From NCBI GenBank assembly GCA_004297625.1, contig SCTY01000010.1, positions 1 through 64,000 on the forward strand: 64,000 nucleotides of DNA. Reading direction: 5' to 3'. Below the pieces are notes generated by a model. It was not told where the DNA came from, made no database searches, and saw only the letters and a program-made list of their open reading frames with translations. Position numbers and translations under genes: made by a program. Shown here piece by piece: positions 8,199 through 17,287 of the stretch. Every line of letters starts with the position of its first letter. Within the stretch, counting starts at the first letter, position 1. The DNA comes from Betaproteobacteria bacterium (lineage in GTDB: Bacteria > Pseudomonadota > Gammaproteobacteria > Burkholderiales > SG8-39).

Positions 8199-9296
8199 GT
8201 GGCGCTGCACATCGGCCTGGCGCGCTTTACCTACGGCGTGATGCTGCCCGCGCTGAAGCGCGACCTGGCGCTCGATTACTTCGGCGGCGGCCTGCTCAAC
8301 GCGGTGCACCTGCTCGGCTACCTCGCCGGGACGTTGGCCGCACCGCTTCTCGCCCGGCGCGTCGGCATGGCGGCGCTTTCGCGCGGCGCGCACGCCTTGG
8401 TCGCAGCGGGAGCGCTCGCGTGCGCGGTTGTACCCGAGGCAAGTGCGCTGGGCCTGCCGTTGCTCGCGCTCGGCCGTATCGCGACCGGCCTCGGCGCCGG
8501 GGCCGCGATCGTGGCGATCCTCGTCATCACCTTCGCCGCGGTGCCGATGGCGTCGCGCTCGAGCGCGAGCGCGCTGGTGTGGTCCGGGATGGGCTTCGCG
8601 GTCGTCGTCAGCGGCGCCGCAGCCGGCGTGCTCGTCGAGACCGCGTTCGGGTGGCGCGCCGCGTTTCTCGTCGCGGCCGCGCTGGCGGCATTGCTCGCGT
8701 TCGTCTTTCCGCCGGCCGGAACGGCCGACGAGGGCGGCGCAACCGCGCCCGTGCGCTTGCGCTCGCCGGGTTTGTTCCTCGTTGCTGCCTATCTGATGTT
8801 CGGCGCCGCCTACATCGCGTACGCGACCTTCGCGGGAACCCGGCTCGCCGCGGCGGGCGCTTCAATAGCTGCCGTGAGCGCCATGTGGATCACGTTCGGC
8901 ACGGCGATGATTGCCGGCTCGGCGCTCAGCTTCGCGGTGCTTCGCCTCGAAGGCCGGCGGCGGCTCGCGCTCTTCGCCGCCTTGCTTCTCGGCGCGCTGG
9001 GCTCCTGGGCGTCGTGGACCGAGTTCCCGGGCGCGGCGCTCGCGGGTGCGCTCCTCGTCGGCGCGGGACTGAGCTCCACGCCGACGATCGTGACCGCTTA
9101 CGTGCGCGAGCGCTGCTCGGCCGAGGAATATCCGCAGGCGTTCAGCTTCGCCACCGCGGTGATGGGAATCGGGCAGCTTCTCGGGCCGCTCGCCGCAGGC
9201 GCGCTCGCCGACCGGCTCGGCGTCGAGGCGGTTGCGCTTTTCGCCGCCGCGGTCTACGGGCTCGGCGCGGCGCTCGCCGCCGTCGACCGGCGCTAG
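8199..9296 (+). CDS. YbfB/YjiJ-type MFS transporter
   Basis: At least 365 aa with 11-12 hydrophobic segments. The N-terminal GLARFTYGVMLPALKRDL is the hallmark of the YbfB/YjiJ branch of the major facilitator superfamily. The reading frame stays open upstream into the end of the PyrD-like gene, and a few residues of the first helix (ALLAWAALAVALH) lie before this GTG, so the true start is probably upstream at a non-ATG codon. It follows the pyrD-like gene with no gap and is likely its operon partner. Its stop shares the bases CTAG with the opposing glgC stop. Confidence 0.8.
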   Translation: MALHIGLARFTYGVMLPALKRDLALDYFGGGLLNAVHLLGYLAGTLAAPLLARRVGMAALSRGAHALVAAGALACAVVPEASALGLPLLALGRIATGLGAGAAIVAILVITFAAVPMASRSSASALVWSGMGFAVVVSGAAAGVLVETAFGWRAAFLVAAALAALLAFVFPPAGTADEGGATAPVRLRSPGLFLVAAYLMFGAAYIAYATFAGTRLAAAGASIAAVSAMWITFGTAMIAGSALSFAVLRLEGRRRLALFAALLLGALGSWASWTEFPGAALAGALLVGAGLSSTPTIVTAYVRERCSAEEYPQAFSFATAVMGIGQLLGPLAAGALADRLGVEAVALFAAAVYGLGAALAAVDRR

Positions 9297-10588
9297 CGCG
9301 GGTAGTGCGCCTGCTGGCCGATCATCTCCGGGACGATGAGCGCGACGCCGCGCTCGGTGACGTAAAAGCGCTTGCGGTCCTCCTCGGGATCGACGCCGAC
9401 GCTGAAGTGCTCGGTCAGGCGGCAGTAGCTGTCGATCACCGCCCGGCGGATCACGCAATGGCGGCCGATGTCCACGTTCGGCAGGATCACGGAGTCCTCG
9501 ACCCCGGCGTAGCTGTGAAGGCGCACGTTGGTGAAAAGCACGGAGCGCCGCACCGAGGCGCCGCTCAGGATGCAGCCTCCCGAGACGAGCGAGTCGATCG
9601 CCTCGCCGCGGCGTCCTTCCAGGTCGAAAACGAACTTCGCCGGCGGGCGCTGCTCCTGCCAGGTCCAGATCGGCCATTCGTCGTCGTAGAGGTTCAGGTC
9701 GGGCACCACTCGCGTCAGGTCGAGATTCGCCTCCCAATAGGCGTCCACCGTGCCTACGTCGCGCCAGTAAGGCACCCCTTCGACCATGTTCACGCTGCTC
9801 GCCGAGAAGAAATGCGCGTACGCCAGCACGCCCTCCTTGACCAGCCGCGGGATGACGTCCTTGCCGAAATCGTGGCTCGACGAGGCGTCCTGCGCATCGC
9901 GGATCAGCTCATCGCGCAGGAATTCGGCGTCGAAAACGTAGATCCCCATGCTGCCGAGGGAACGGTCCGGACGGCCCGGAATCGTCGGCGGCTGCGCCGG
10001 CTTCTCGACGAACGCCGCGATGCGGCCCCTGGCGTCGATCTCCACCACGCCGAGCGAGCGCGCCGTGTCGACCGGCACGTCGATGCAGGCGACGGTCACC
10101 TTCGATGCGCTCGCCACGTGCTGCTCAAGCATCTTGCTGTAGTCCATCTTGTAGACGTGGTCGCCGGCGAGCACCAGAACGTAGTCGGGACTCACGCGGG
10201 AGAGGAGATCGAGGTTCTGGTACACCGCGTCGGCGGTTCCCTTGTACCAGTCCTGCGCGCCGGACTGCTGCGCGGGCAGAAGCTCGATGAATTCGCCGAA
10301 GCGCCCGTCGAGGAAGCTCCAGCCGCTCTGGACGTGCCGGATCAGGCTCTGGCCGCGGTACTGGGTGGCGATGCCGACATGCCGGATCCCGGAGTTCACG
10401 CAGTTGGAGAGCGTGAAGTCGATGATGCGGAACTTGCCGCCGAAGGGCACCGCCGGCTTGGCGCGCCACTCGGTGAGGCGCTGCAGGCGCGCACCGCGCC
10501 CGCCGGCGAGAACGATCGCCAGGGTGTGCCGCACCAGCTCGCTGCGGCGCCGTATCTTGGTCGGAAAATGGTCCGGAACGTCGCTCAT
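9293..10588 (-). CDS. glgC: Glucose-1-phosphate adenylyltransferase
   Basis: 431 aa, the usual GlgC length. It makes ADP-glucose from glucose 1-phosphate and ATP, the committed step of bacterial glycogen synthesis. The nucleotidyltransferase start [20 protein letters not shown] lies near residues 28-47. Also visible are the substrate segments [22 protein letters not shown] and the conserved [11 protein letters not shown]. The C-terminal left-handed beta-helix region carries the allosteric domain. It stands alone: no glgA or glgB lies beside it. The only other alpha-glucan gene here is a GH15 enzyme about 20 kb away. Confidence 0.95.
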   Translation of the reverse strand: MSDVPDHFPTKIRRRSELVRHTLAIVLAGGRGARLQRLTEWRAKPAVPFGGKFRIIDFTLSNCVNSGIRHVGIATQYRGQSLIRHVQSGWSFLDGRFGEFIELLPAQQSGAQDWYKGTADAVYQNLDLLSRVSPDYVLVLAGDHVYKMDYSKMLEQHVASASKVTVACIDVPVDTARSLGVVEIDARGRIAAFVEKPAQPPTIPGRPDRSLGSMGIYVFDAEFLRDELIRDAQDASSSHDFGKDVIPRLVKEGVLAYAHFFSASSVNMVEGVPYWRDVGTVDAYWEANLDLTRVVPDLNLYDDEWPIWTWQEQRPPAKFVFDLEGRRGEAIDSLVSGGCILSGASVRRSVLFTNVRLHSYAGVEDSVILPNVDIGRHCVIRRAVIDSYCRLTEHFSVGVDPEEDRKRFYVTERGVALIVPEMIGQQAHYPR

Positions 10589-10665
10589 GGGCGGGTGCAG
10601 GCGGTTGCCATTGGACCTTCAAACTCTTGTAGAGTGCTTGCTCCTGCGTTCCCACCCGGGGAGGA

Positions 10666-12846
10666 GTGGCGCGCGTGAAGCTCCGCTCGTACCTTACGCT
10701 TCTTACGCTCGCCACGCTGGTGCCGGTCGCGATCTTCGCGGCGCTCGTCGGCGCCAATCTCGTCGACCAGGAGCGCAAGACCTTCCGTCGCGGGGCGCAA
10801 GAGCAGGTGCGCGCGCTGAGCACCGCGATCGATGCGTCGCTCAAGGGCTCGATCACTACGCTCGAGGCCTTCAGCCTCTCGCCGAGCCTCGACGCTGCCG
10901 ATCTCGGTTACTTCCGCCGCACGGCAGCGGGATTGCTCGCCGGTCGGCCCGACTGGGTGAACATCAACCTGTCGCTGCCCGACGGCCAGCAGGTAGTGAA
11001 TTTGAAGCTTCCCGAGCGGGCGCCACTGCCGAACATCGCGGCCGTGGATGCCAGCCTCGAACGGGTTCTGCGCACCGCGAAGCCGGCAGTCGGCGACCTC
11101 GTCATCGGCCCGGTGACGAAAGGCTGGGACTTCGCCGTGCGGGTGCCCGTAATCCGCGACGGTGCGGTCAAGTACGTGCTTTCGGCCGTCGTGAAGCCCC
11201 AGGCGCTCAGCCAGCTCGTGATCCGGCAGGACCTTCCCGGGGACTGGATCGCAATGATTCTGGACAGCCGCGGCCGGGTTGTCGCGCGCAACTTGAATTC
11301 CGAGAAAAGCCGCGGGCAGCTCGCGCGCCCGCTTCTGCTCAAGACGCCTGGAGAGCAATCCCGCGCCTGGGTCCGCGCCCGCTCGCTCGAGGGCGCCGAT
11401 TACCAGTATTTTTATGTCGTCTCGGAGACCACGGGCTGGGCCTTCGCCATGGGGATCCCGTCTGCCACGGTGAGCGCCGTGGGTCAGCAGGCGGCGTGGC
11501 TCTTCGGCCTCGGGCTGCTCGGCGCTACCGGCATTGCCGTGGCGCTCGCCATCATCATCAGCCGGCGCATTTCATGGCCGATCGCTGTGCTCGCCTCTGA
11601 GGTGAAAGCGATCGGACGCGGGTCGGAGCCCCGTTTGCCCCGGGAGCCGCGCATCGACGAGATCCGGTTGCTCGCCACCGCCCTGCGCACCGCGGCGCAG
11701 GCGGCGCGCGAGCGCGAGGACCTGGTCGAGCGCGAGAAGCAGGCCCTGCAGGCCGCCGACCGCGCCAAGAACGAGTTCCTCGCCATGTTGAGCCACGAAT
11801 TGCGCAATCCGCTCGCCGCGCTCACCGCGGCCGCGCACGTGCTCAAGCGCGCAGATCCGGCGCGCGAGGCCGCGATCAAGGCGCGAATAGTGGTGGAACG
11901 GCAGACCCGGCACATGGCCCGCCTCGTCGAAGACCTGCTGGACGTCAGCCGGATCACCATGGGTAAAGCCACGCTCGAGCGCGAGATCCTCAACCTCGCG
12001 CAGGTCGCGTCGAACGTCGTGCAAACGTGGCGAGCGGCGGGTCGCCTGGAAGGCGCGCGCGTCTCGGTTGACGCCCGGCCGGTATGGATCAATGCCGACC
12101 GGATCCGTATCGAGCAGATCGTCGCAAACTTGCTCGACAACGCGCTCAAGTTCACGCCGGCCGGCCAGCCGATAACCGTGAGCGTGCGCCCGGAGGGCGA
12201 CGCTGCGGTACTCGAGGTGGCGGACGAGGGGCAGGGCATGTCTCCCGACATGATCGGCCGCGTATTCGAGCTCTTCACCCAAGGGCCGCTGGGGCCCGAT
12301 CATGGCAAGGGCGGCCTCGGCCTCGGGCTCGCGCTGGTCAAGAGCCTGGCGGAGTTGCATGGCGGATCGGTGTTCTCGGCAAGCGAAGGGCCGGGCCGCG
12401 GGGCGGTGTTCACGGTACGCTTGCCGGCAGTCGACGGAGTGCAGGCAATGGTCGCTGGTGCCAGCAAGCTCGGACGAAGTGCGGGCAGCCGGCGCATCTT
12501 GGTGATCGAGGACAACGACGATGCGCGTCAAATGCTGCGCGCGCTGCTCGCTTTGGGTGGGCACGAGGTGCGCGAGGCGCCCGACGGGATGAGCGGAATC
12601 GCCGCCGCCATGGAAGCGCGCCCGGACGCCGTGCTCATCGACATCGGGTTGCCGGACATCGACGGCTACGAAGTCGCGCGGCGCCTGCGCGCTTCGGCGG
12701 CCGACGGCAGGATCGGGCTCATCGCCGTGACCGGATACGGCCAGCCGGAAGACGAGGCCCGCGCGCTCGAGGCGGGCTTCGACGCCCACCTCACCAAGCC
12801 CGTGGAGGCCCGGCGCCTCGAGGAAGTGATTGCGACGGTGTCCTGA
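10666..12846 (+). CDS. Hybrid sensor histidine kinase with extracytoplasmic sensor and receiver domain
   Basis: 726 aa. Order: a membrane segment near 8-30, a periplasmic Cache-like sensor to about 280, a second membrane segment near 280-305, and a coiled linker. HisKA follows with the phospho-accepting His in [11 protein letters not shown] (about 377), then the ATPase domain with N box [16 protein letters not shown] (about 482) and G box [11 protein letters not shown] (about 546). The C-terminal receiver starts near 612, with the acceptor Asp in [14 protein letters not shown] (about 659) and Lys in LTKPVE (about 709). The GTG start has GGGGAGG upstream. A broken receiver-domain gene follows directly and may once have been its partner. 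Confidence 0.9.
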   Translation: MARVKLRSYLTLLTLATLVPVAIFAALVGANLVDQERKTFRRGAQEQVRALSTAIDASLKGSITTLEAFSLSPSLDAADLGYFRRTAAGLLAGRPDWVNINLSLPDGQQVVNLKLPERAPLPNIAAVDASLERVLRTAKPAVGDLVIGPVTKGWDFAVRVPVIRDGAVKYVLSAVVKPQALSQLVIRQDLPGDWIAMILDSRGRVVARNLNSEKSRGQLARPLLLKTPGEQSRAWVRARSLEGADYQYFYVVSETTGWAFAMGIPSATVSAVGQQAAWLFGLGLLGATGIAVALAIIISRRISWPIAVLASEVKAIGRGSEPRLPREPRIDEIRLLATALRTAAQAAREREDLVEREKQALQAADRAKNEFLAMLSHELRNPLAALTAAAHVLKRADPAREAAIKARIVVERQTRHMARLVEDLLDVSRITMGKATLEREILNLAQVASNVVQTWRAAGRLEGARVSVDARPVWINADRIRIEQIVANLLDNALKFTPAGQPITVSVRPEGDAAVLEVADEGQGMSPDMIGRVFELFTQGPLGPDHGKGGLGLGLALVKSLAELHGGSVFSASEGPGRGAVFTVRLPAVDGVQAMVAGASKLGRSAGSRRILVIEDNDDARQMLRALLALGGHEVREAPDGMSGIAAAMEARPDAVLIDIGLPDIDGYEVARRLRASAADGRIGLIAVTGYGQPEDEARALEAGFDAHLTKPVEARRLEEVIATVS

Positions 12847-12862
12847 ACCTCGCCGCAGAAAG

Positions 12863-13041
12863 GACTAGACTGGGCCAGCGGTTCCGCGTCCTCCCAGACA
12901 CCAAGATCGTCGTGATTTCCGGCGACGCGCGCGTCGCCAAGCGCGACTACCTGGAGGCGGCGAAAGCTCATCGGCGCCGACGCCACGCTGCTGAAGCCTT
13001 TCGAGCCCGCCGCGCTGGTCAGGACCCTGCGCTCGCTTTAG
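12863..13041 (+). pseudogene. Remnant of a response-regulator receiver domain (truncated, frameshifted)
   Basis: The first frame reads PDTKIVVISGDARVAKRDYL then EAAK; after one extra A near 12960-12965 the sense continues one frame over as LIGADATLLKPFEP and ends RTLRSL at TAG 13039-13041. This is the second half of a CheY-like domain, with the conserved Ser/Thr of VVISG and the Lys of LLKPF. The first half with the acidic pocket and phosphorylated Asp is missing. Removing one base at the A run restores a continuous frame. It is therefore a 5'-truncated and frameshifted relic, probably of a regulator once paired with the kinase upstream. Confidence 0.75.
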
Positions 13042-13062
13042 CAACGCGCGGGGAGCTCGGGA

Positions 13063-13926
13063 TCAAGGCGAACGCTTGAGACTGGCGAGCTTTTCGAGCA
13101 CCGCGCACACCGACGCGGTGTCCTGCTTCTCGAAGCCCTGCGCCATTGCCGCGGTGTACAGCGCCGCCGAGGCGTTGAAGAGCGGCGTGGGCACGGCGAG
13201 CTGCGCGGCGTACTCGCCGATGATCTTCATGTCCTTCTGCCACACCTCGACCTTCATGGTCGCGTCGTCGTAACGCCCGGCGACCATCTGCGGGCCGCGC
13301 ACCTGGAACATGCGCGAGGCTCCGGCGCCGTCGCCGGCCACCTGGTAGATCGTCTTCGGATCGAGTCCGGCCTTCATGCCGAGGACGAACGCCTCCGCCG
13401 CCGCCACGTTGTGGATGGCGACGAGGAGGTTCGCGACGTACTTCATCTTGCTGCCGTTGCCGAACTCGCCGAGGTAGTAATGCGCGCGCGCGAAGCCCTT
13501 GAGGACCGGGGTGACTTTCTTGAACGCGGCCTGCTCGCCGCTGCCGTAGACCGACAGGTCCCTGGTCTTCGCCTGCGCGCCGGTGCCGGAGAGCGGGCAG
13601 TCGAGCAGGGTGATGCTTTTGCGCTCGAGCGTTTTCTTCGCCTCGAGCTTCTCGGCGATCGGCAGCGTGCTGGTCTCGATCACGATGCACTTGGTCGCCA
13701 TCTCGCGCGCGACCGCGTGCAGCGCCTCGGCGCTCGGCAGCGAGGTGATGACCACCGGTGCCGTAACGTCGGCCACCGAGGCGACCGGCGTGCCGCCGGC
13801 GCGCTTCAGCGCCTTGCGCGGCGCGGCGAGCACGTCGAAACCCTGGACGCGAAAGCGCGCCTTGACGAGGTTCGCCGACATCGCCGAGCCCATGATGCCC
13901 AGGCCGATGACGCCGACGGTCTTCAT
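13063..13926 (-). CDS. 3-hydroxyisobutyrate dehydrogenase-family NAD(P)-dependent oxidoreductase
   Basis: 287 aa, the family length. N-terminal Rossmann motif VGVIGLGIMGSAMSANL (about 4-20), substrate segment DCPLSGTGAQAKTRDL (about 117-132), and the catalytic Lys in GSKMKYVANLLVA (about 170-180). The family includes 3-hydroxyisobutyrate, tartronate-semialdehyde and related beta-hydroxyacid dehydrogenases; the exact substrate cannot be told. It is the last gene of a minus-strand set that starts with the intradiol dioxygenase, separated from the cupin by a large imperfect inverted repeat. Confidence 0.88.
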   Translation of the reverse strand: MKTVGVIGLGIMGSAMSANLVKARFRVQGFDVLAAPRKALKRAGGTPVASVADVTAPVVITSLPSAEALHAVAREMATKCIVIETSTLPIAEKLEAKKTLERKSITLLDCPLSGTGAQAKTRDLSVYGSGEQAAFKKVTPVLKGFARAHYYLGEFGNGSKMKYVANLLVAIHNVAAAEAFVLGMKAGLDPKTIYQVAGDGAGASRMFQVRGPQMVAGRYDDATMKVEVWQKDMKIIGEYAAQLAVPTPLFNASAALYTAAMAQGFEKQDTASVCAVLEKLASLKRSP

Positions 13927-13937
13927 GGGGTTCTTTG

Positions 13938-14045
13938 GCCCCCTGTTAAGGGGGTCGCGAGCGAAGCGAGCGGGGGGTTGGTTTTACGCAAAAGCAAACT
14001 CCCCGCTCGCGAAAATCGCTCGCTTCCCCCCTTGACAGGGGGGCG
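13938..14045. repeat. Long imperfect inverted repeat with nested palindromes
   Basis: The two halves, about 13938-13989 and 13994-14045, are imperfect inverted copies of each other. Each outer arm contains its own small hairpin (CCCCCTGTTAAGGGGG at 13939-13954; CCCCCCTTGACAGGGGGG-like at the right end) followed by GCGAGCG-rich inner parts. The halves differ by small insertions and substitutions. It lies between the cupin stop and the next gene start on the same strand. It could be a REP/MITE-like mobile repeat, a processing or attenuation element, or both. Confidence 0.7.
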
Positions 14046-14056
14046 GTAAGACGGGC

Positions 14057-14659
14057 TCATTTCTTCTTCTTCGCCGCTTTTTTTGCGGTTTTCCTTTTCG
14101 CAGCGCGTTTTGTCTTCGTTTTTTTCGCGCCGACCGGCCTGGCGTCCACGAGGACCACGCCGATGACGCACGCCTCGTTGCTGCGCACGCTCCAGGAATG
14201 GTTGGTGCCGCGCTGCACGAATACGTCGCCCGCGCGCAGCAGCTTTTCGCCCTTGTCGAGGATCGCGTAGATCTCGCCCTTGAGCACGATGATGTAGTCC
14301 ACCGTGCTCGTCTTGTGCATCATCGGGTCGCTCGAGGTGCGGTCCGGGGCGTGGCTGGCGTCGATCGCTTCGGCCCACTTGCGCGCGTCCGCCCGGCTTT
14401 GCCATTGCGTGTCGGGAGGGAATTCGACTATGCGGAAAACCGTCCCGTTCTGCGCCGGTTCGAGCCGCGGCTTGCGGTTGCCCGCGTCCGCGCTGCCTGC
14501 GTTGCTTGCGGGAGTGCGGTCGGTCTCCCAGAGCTCGGTGATCGCGAGCCCCGAGCCTGAGCCCATCTCCTTCACGTTGGGCGCTTCGCCGTCGGCGATG
14601 AATATCGACTTGCCGTCGGCGTCGTGCCCGGTGATCACCCGCCGCACGCGCCAGATCAT
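14057..14659 (-). CDS. Cupin-domain protein with a lysine/alanine-rich tail
   Basis: 200 aa. The start MIWRVRRVITGHDADG is set by the ATGA overlap with the dioxygenase stop. The second half is a small cupin barrel (MMHKTSTVDYIIVLKGEIY, then LRAGDVFVQRGTNHSW), with His residues at the expected positions. The last 25 or so residues are almost only Lys, Ala, Thr and Arg, like the nucleic-acid-binding tails of histone-H1-like proteins. Cupins of this layout accompany aromatic ring-cleavage genes, but no reaction can be assigned. Confidence 0.82.
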   Translation of the reverse strand: MIWRVRRVITGHDADGKSIFIADGEAPNVKEMGSGSGLAITELWETDRTPASNAGSADAGNRKPRLEPAQNGTVFRIVEFPPDTQWQSRADARKWAEAIDASHAPDRTSSDPMMHKTSTVDYIIVLKGEIYAILDKGEKLLRAGDVFVQRGTNHSWSVRSNEACVIGVVLVDARPVGAKKTKTKRAAKRKTAKKAAKKKK

Positions 14660-15567
14660 GCGAAGGCGTCGCTCGGAGCGATGGTCTTGCGCGCCTTGAC
14701 GCCGCTCTCGGGCGCAAGGCGGAAGTCCCACTCGAGCTTGGTGAAGGGATTGGGCATACCGAGGCGCTTGGCTTCCTCCGGCGAGTCGACCTTACTGTAC
14801 TTGCCGATGAGCGAATCCTTCACGGCGAATACCGCGTCCGAGTCGAGATACGGATCGCCGTCGACGAACACATGGGTGATCACCTGCTGGTATCCCGGCG
14901 CGGATACGATCGCGTGCATGTGCGCCGGGCGCATCTTGTGGTTGCCGGTCGCGCGCAGCAGCTCGCCCACCGGCCCATCGTCCGGAACGCTGTAGAACTT
15001 CGGCTTGTAGCTCTTGAACGCGAACTCTCCCTTCGCATCCGCCTTCACGCGGCCGCGCAGCTCGAACTCGGCGTTCGGATCCTGCACGTCGTAGATGCCG
15101 TCGGCTTTCGCCTGCCAGATGTCGAGCGCGGCGTTCGGGATCGGCTTGCCGTCGGTCGACAGCACGCGGCCGGTGACGTACGTGTCCTCGCCTTTCATCG
15201 TGGCGCCTTGCCGCAGGTCGGCGCCCGACTCGAATTCCGGCGCCCCGTGCGCGAAGAACGGCCCGAGCACGGTCGCCTCGGTCGCTCCCGGCGGGGTCTT
15301 GTGGTTGAGCGCCACGACCATCATCGAAAGCCCCAGCACGTCGGAAAGCAGGATGAATTCCTGGCGCTTGTCGTCGCACATCTTGCCGGTCGCGGTCAGG
15401 AACTTGATGCCCTCGAACCATTCCTCCTCGGTGAGCCCGACCTCGCGCGCGAAGGCGTGCAGGTGCTTCACCAGGCTGGTCATGACCTGCCTGAAGCGCG
15501 GATTCTCGGTGTCCTTCAGCCGCGCGACGACGGCATCGGTCAGGGTGTCTTCGTTGAACTGGCGCAT
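14656..15567 (-). CDS. Intradiol ring-cleavage dioxygenase (catechol/hydroxyquinol 1,2-dioxygenase family)
   Basis: 303 aa. The N-terminal dioxygenase-N helix domain (SLVKHLHAFAREVGLTEEEW, residues 31-50) is characteristic of catechol and hydroxyquinol 1,2-dioxygenases rather than protocatechuate 3,4-dioxygenase. The Fe(III) ligands are Tyr159 (DGIYDVQ), Tyr192 (KFYSVP), His216 and His218 (RPAHMHAIV). It opens an ortho-dihydroxylated ring between the hydroxyls. A divergent FAH-like gene starts about 50 bases away, so the two share a control region. A second, similar enzyme is encoded at 35039-35911. Confidence 0.92.
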   Translation of the reverse strand: MRQFNEDTLTDAVVARLKDTENPRFRQVMTSLVKHLHAFAREVGLTEEEWFEGIKFLTATGKMCDDKRQEFILLSDVLGLSMMVVALNHKTPPGATEATVLGPFFAHGAPEFESGADLRQGATMKGEDTYVTGRVLSTDGKPIPNAALDIWQAKADGIYDVQDPNAEFELRGRVKADAKGEFAFKSYKPKFYSVPDDGPVGELLRATGNHKMRPAHMHAIVSAPGYQQVITHVFVDGDPYLDSDAVFAVKDSLIGKYSKVDSPEEAKRLGMPNPFTKLEWDFRLAPESGVKARKTIAPSDAFA

Positions 15568-15619
15568 GCTTCCTCCTCAGGATCGCGTTCGAGCGCCCAA
15601 GTGTATTATCAAAAGCGCC

Positions 15620-16504
15620 ATGAAACTCGTCACATTTCAGAAGGCAAGCGAGCCTCCCCGGGCCGGCGCGCTGGTCGACGGCACGGTCGTGGATCTGCAG
15701 TTCGGGACCGTTCTCAGCATCGTGGAAGCGGGGCAGAACGGCCTCGACCGCGCGGCCGAGGCGCTCAAGCGCCGGGTGGCGGCCTTCCCGCTCGGCGAGG
15801 TGCAGCTCCTCGCGCCGATACCGGTGCCGCCGCAGATGCGCGATTTCCTGTGCTTCGAGAAGCACCTGGTGCAGGCGTTCGGCGCAGTGGCGAAGCTGCG
15901 CGGCACCGAGGCGCGCATCCCGAACGTCTGGTACGAGCGGCCGATCTTCTACCATCCGAACCGCTTCAACGTGTGCGGAACCGGCGCCGACGTGCCCTGG
16001 CCGGCCTACAGCGAGCGCATGGATTTCGAGCTCGAGTTCGGCTGCTGGATCGGCAAGCCCGGCAAGGACATCCCGCGCGAGCGGGCGCGCGAGCACATCT
16101 TCGGCTACAGCATCTTCAACGATTTCTCCGCGCGCGACGAGCAGACGAAGGAAATGGCCGGCCAGCTCGGGCCCGGCAAGGGCAAGGACTTCGACAACTC
16201 CAATGCCCTCGGGCCGTGCCTGGTCACCGCCGACGAGCTGAAGGATCCCTACAGCCTCGAGATGAAAGTGCGCGTGAACGGCGAGGAATGGGGGCGCGGC
16301 AACTCGCGCGACATGCACTGGAAGTTCGAGGACTGCATCGCGCACGCTTCGCGCTCCGAGACGCTGCATCCCGGAGAGTTCTTCGGCTCCGGCACGGTTG
16401 GCAACGGCTGCGGCCTGGAGCACCTGAAGTTCCTCAAGCCGGGCGACGTCGTCGAGCTCGAGGTCGAAGGCATCGGCATCCTGCGCAACCGCATCGTCAA
16501 ATAG
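15620..16504 (+). CDS. Fumarylacetoacetate hydrolase-family protein
   Basis: 294 aa. FAH-fold metal ligands are visible in DFELEFGCWIG (Glu137, Glu139). The family stretch GYSIFNDFSARD lies near 160-171 and the Lys/Asn-rich loop GKGKDFDNSNALGPCLVT near 185-202. Members hydrolyse a carbon-carbon bond of diketo acids, or act as hydratases or decarboxylases late in meta- or homogentisate-type pathways. The start ATG is the first of the conserved MKLVTF opening. It is followed without a gap by two SDR genes and probably forms an operon with them. Confidence 0.9.
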   Translation: MKLVTFQKASEPPRAGALVDGTVVDLQFGTVLSIVEAGQNGLDRAAEALKRRVAAFPLGEVQLLAPIPVPPQMRDFLCFEKHLVQAFGAVAKLRGTEARIPNVWYERPIFYHPNRFNVCGTGADVPWPAYSERMDFELEFGCWIGKPGKDIPRERAREHIFGYSIFNDFSARDEQTKEMAGQLGPGKGKDFDNSNALGPCLVTADELKDPYSLEMKVRVNGEEWGRGNSRDMHWKFEDCIAHASRSETLHPGEFFGSGTVGNGCGLEHLKFLKPGDVVELEVEGIGILRNRIVK

Positions 16505-17287
16505 ATGAAGCGGGTCGCCATCGTCACCGGCGCTGCCAAGCCGGAAAGCATCGGCTTCGCCGTCGCGCGCGGCCTGATCGAGGAGGGCTGCGAGGTCGTG
16601 GTCGCCGACCTCTACACCGAGGGCTTTTCCGCCTTCAAGGGTTTATGCGTTAAGACGGATGCATCTGATCAATCGTCAGTCGAAACGATGGTAAAAAAGA
16701 CAATCGAAGCGCATGCTCGGATCGACATCCTGGTGAACTGCGTCGGCGGCAGCTGGGGCATCACCGAGCAGGACCTGCGCTCGCCGCCGCGCGCGACGTT
16801 CCTCGGGCTCGCCAACTGCGAGCTTTCCGACTGGCGCACGATTCTCGGCGCCAACCTCGACAGCGCCTTCTATTGCTGCCGCGCCGCGACGCCTTACCTC
16901 AAGAAGCAGGGCGGAGCGATCGTCAATATTTCCTCCATCGCGGCGCGCAAAGGGATACCGCCCGGCGCGCTCGGCTCGAGCGGCCCCTACGCGGTGGCCA
17001 AAGCGGGCATCATGGCGCTCACGCGCCAGCTCGCGCTCGAGCTGGGCGGGTTCGGCGTGCGGGTGAATTGCGTCGCCCCCGGCGTAGTGGCGAGCGGCCG
17101 CCTCAACCAGGTTTTTCAACTGAGTGGGAAAGATCGGGGTCCGGAAGGTCCCGTCTCGCAGATCCCCATGGGCAGGGTGGGCACGGTGGCCGAAACGGCA
17201 GCGCTCATCGTCGCGCTGTGCACCGACGACACCGCCTACATGACCGGCGTCATGGTGGACGTCAACGGCGCTTCGTATGCCGCTTAA
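16505..17287 (+). CDS. Short-chain dehydrogenase/reductase
   Basis: 260-aa SDR, starting immediately after the FAH-like stop. Cofactor motif TGAAKPESIGFAVA (8-21), NAG-like motif LVNCVGG, catalytic Ser in NISSIAARKG and the YxxxK pair in GPYAVAKAGIMALT. It oxidises or reduces an alcohol/keto group with NAD(P). The segment around 16640-16710 is less GC-rich than its surroundings but remains in frame. The following SDR overlaps its end by 11 bases. Substrate unknown; it is plausibly a dihydrodiol or hydroxyacid from the neighbouring aromatic steps. Confidence 0.9.
   Translation: MKRVAIVTGAAKPESIGFAVARGLIEEGCEVVVADLYTEGFSAFKGLCVKTDASDQSSVETMVKKTIEAHARIDILVNCVGGSWGITEQDLRSPPRATFLGLANCELSDWRTILGANLDSAFYCCRAATPYLKKQGGAIVNISSIAARKGIPPGALGSSGPYAVAKAGIMALTRQLALELGGFGVRVNCVAPGVVASGRLNQVFQLSGKDRGPEGPVSQIPMGRVGTVAETAALIVALCTDDTAYMTGVMVDVNGASYAA

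Noticed and set aside
10589..10665. A sigma-70 promoter between glgC and the histidine kinase (TTGCCA and TAGAGT)
   Set aside because: Spacing of 19 bases and a poor -10 box; not better than chance in this sequence.
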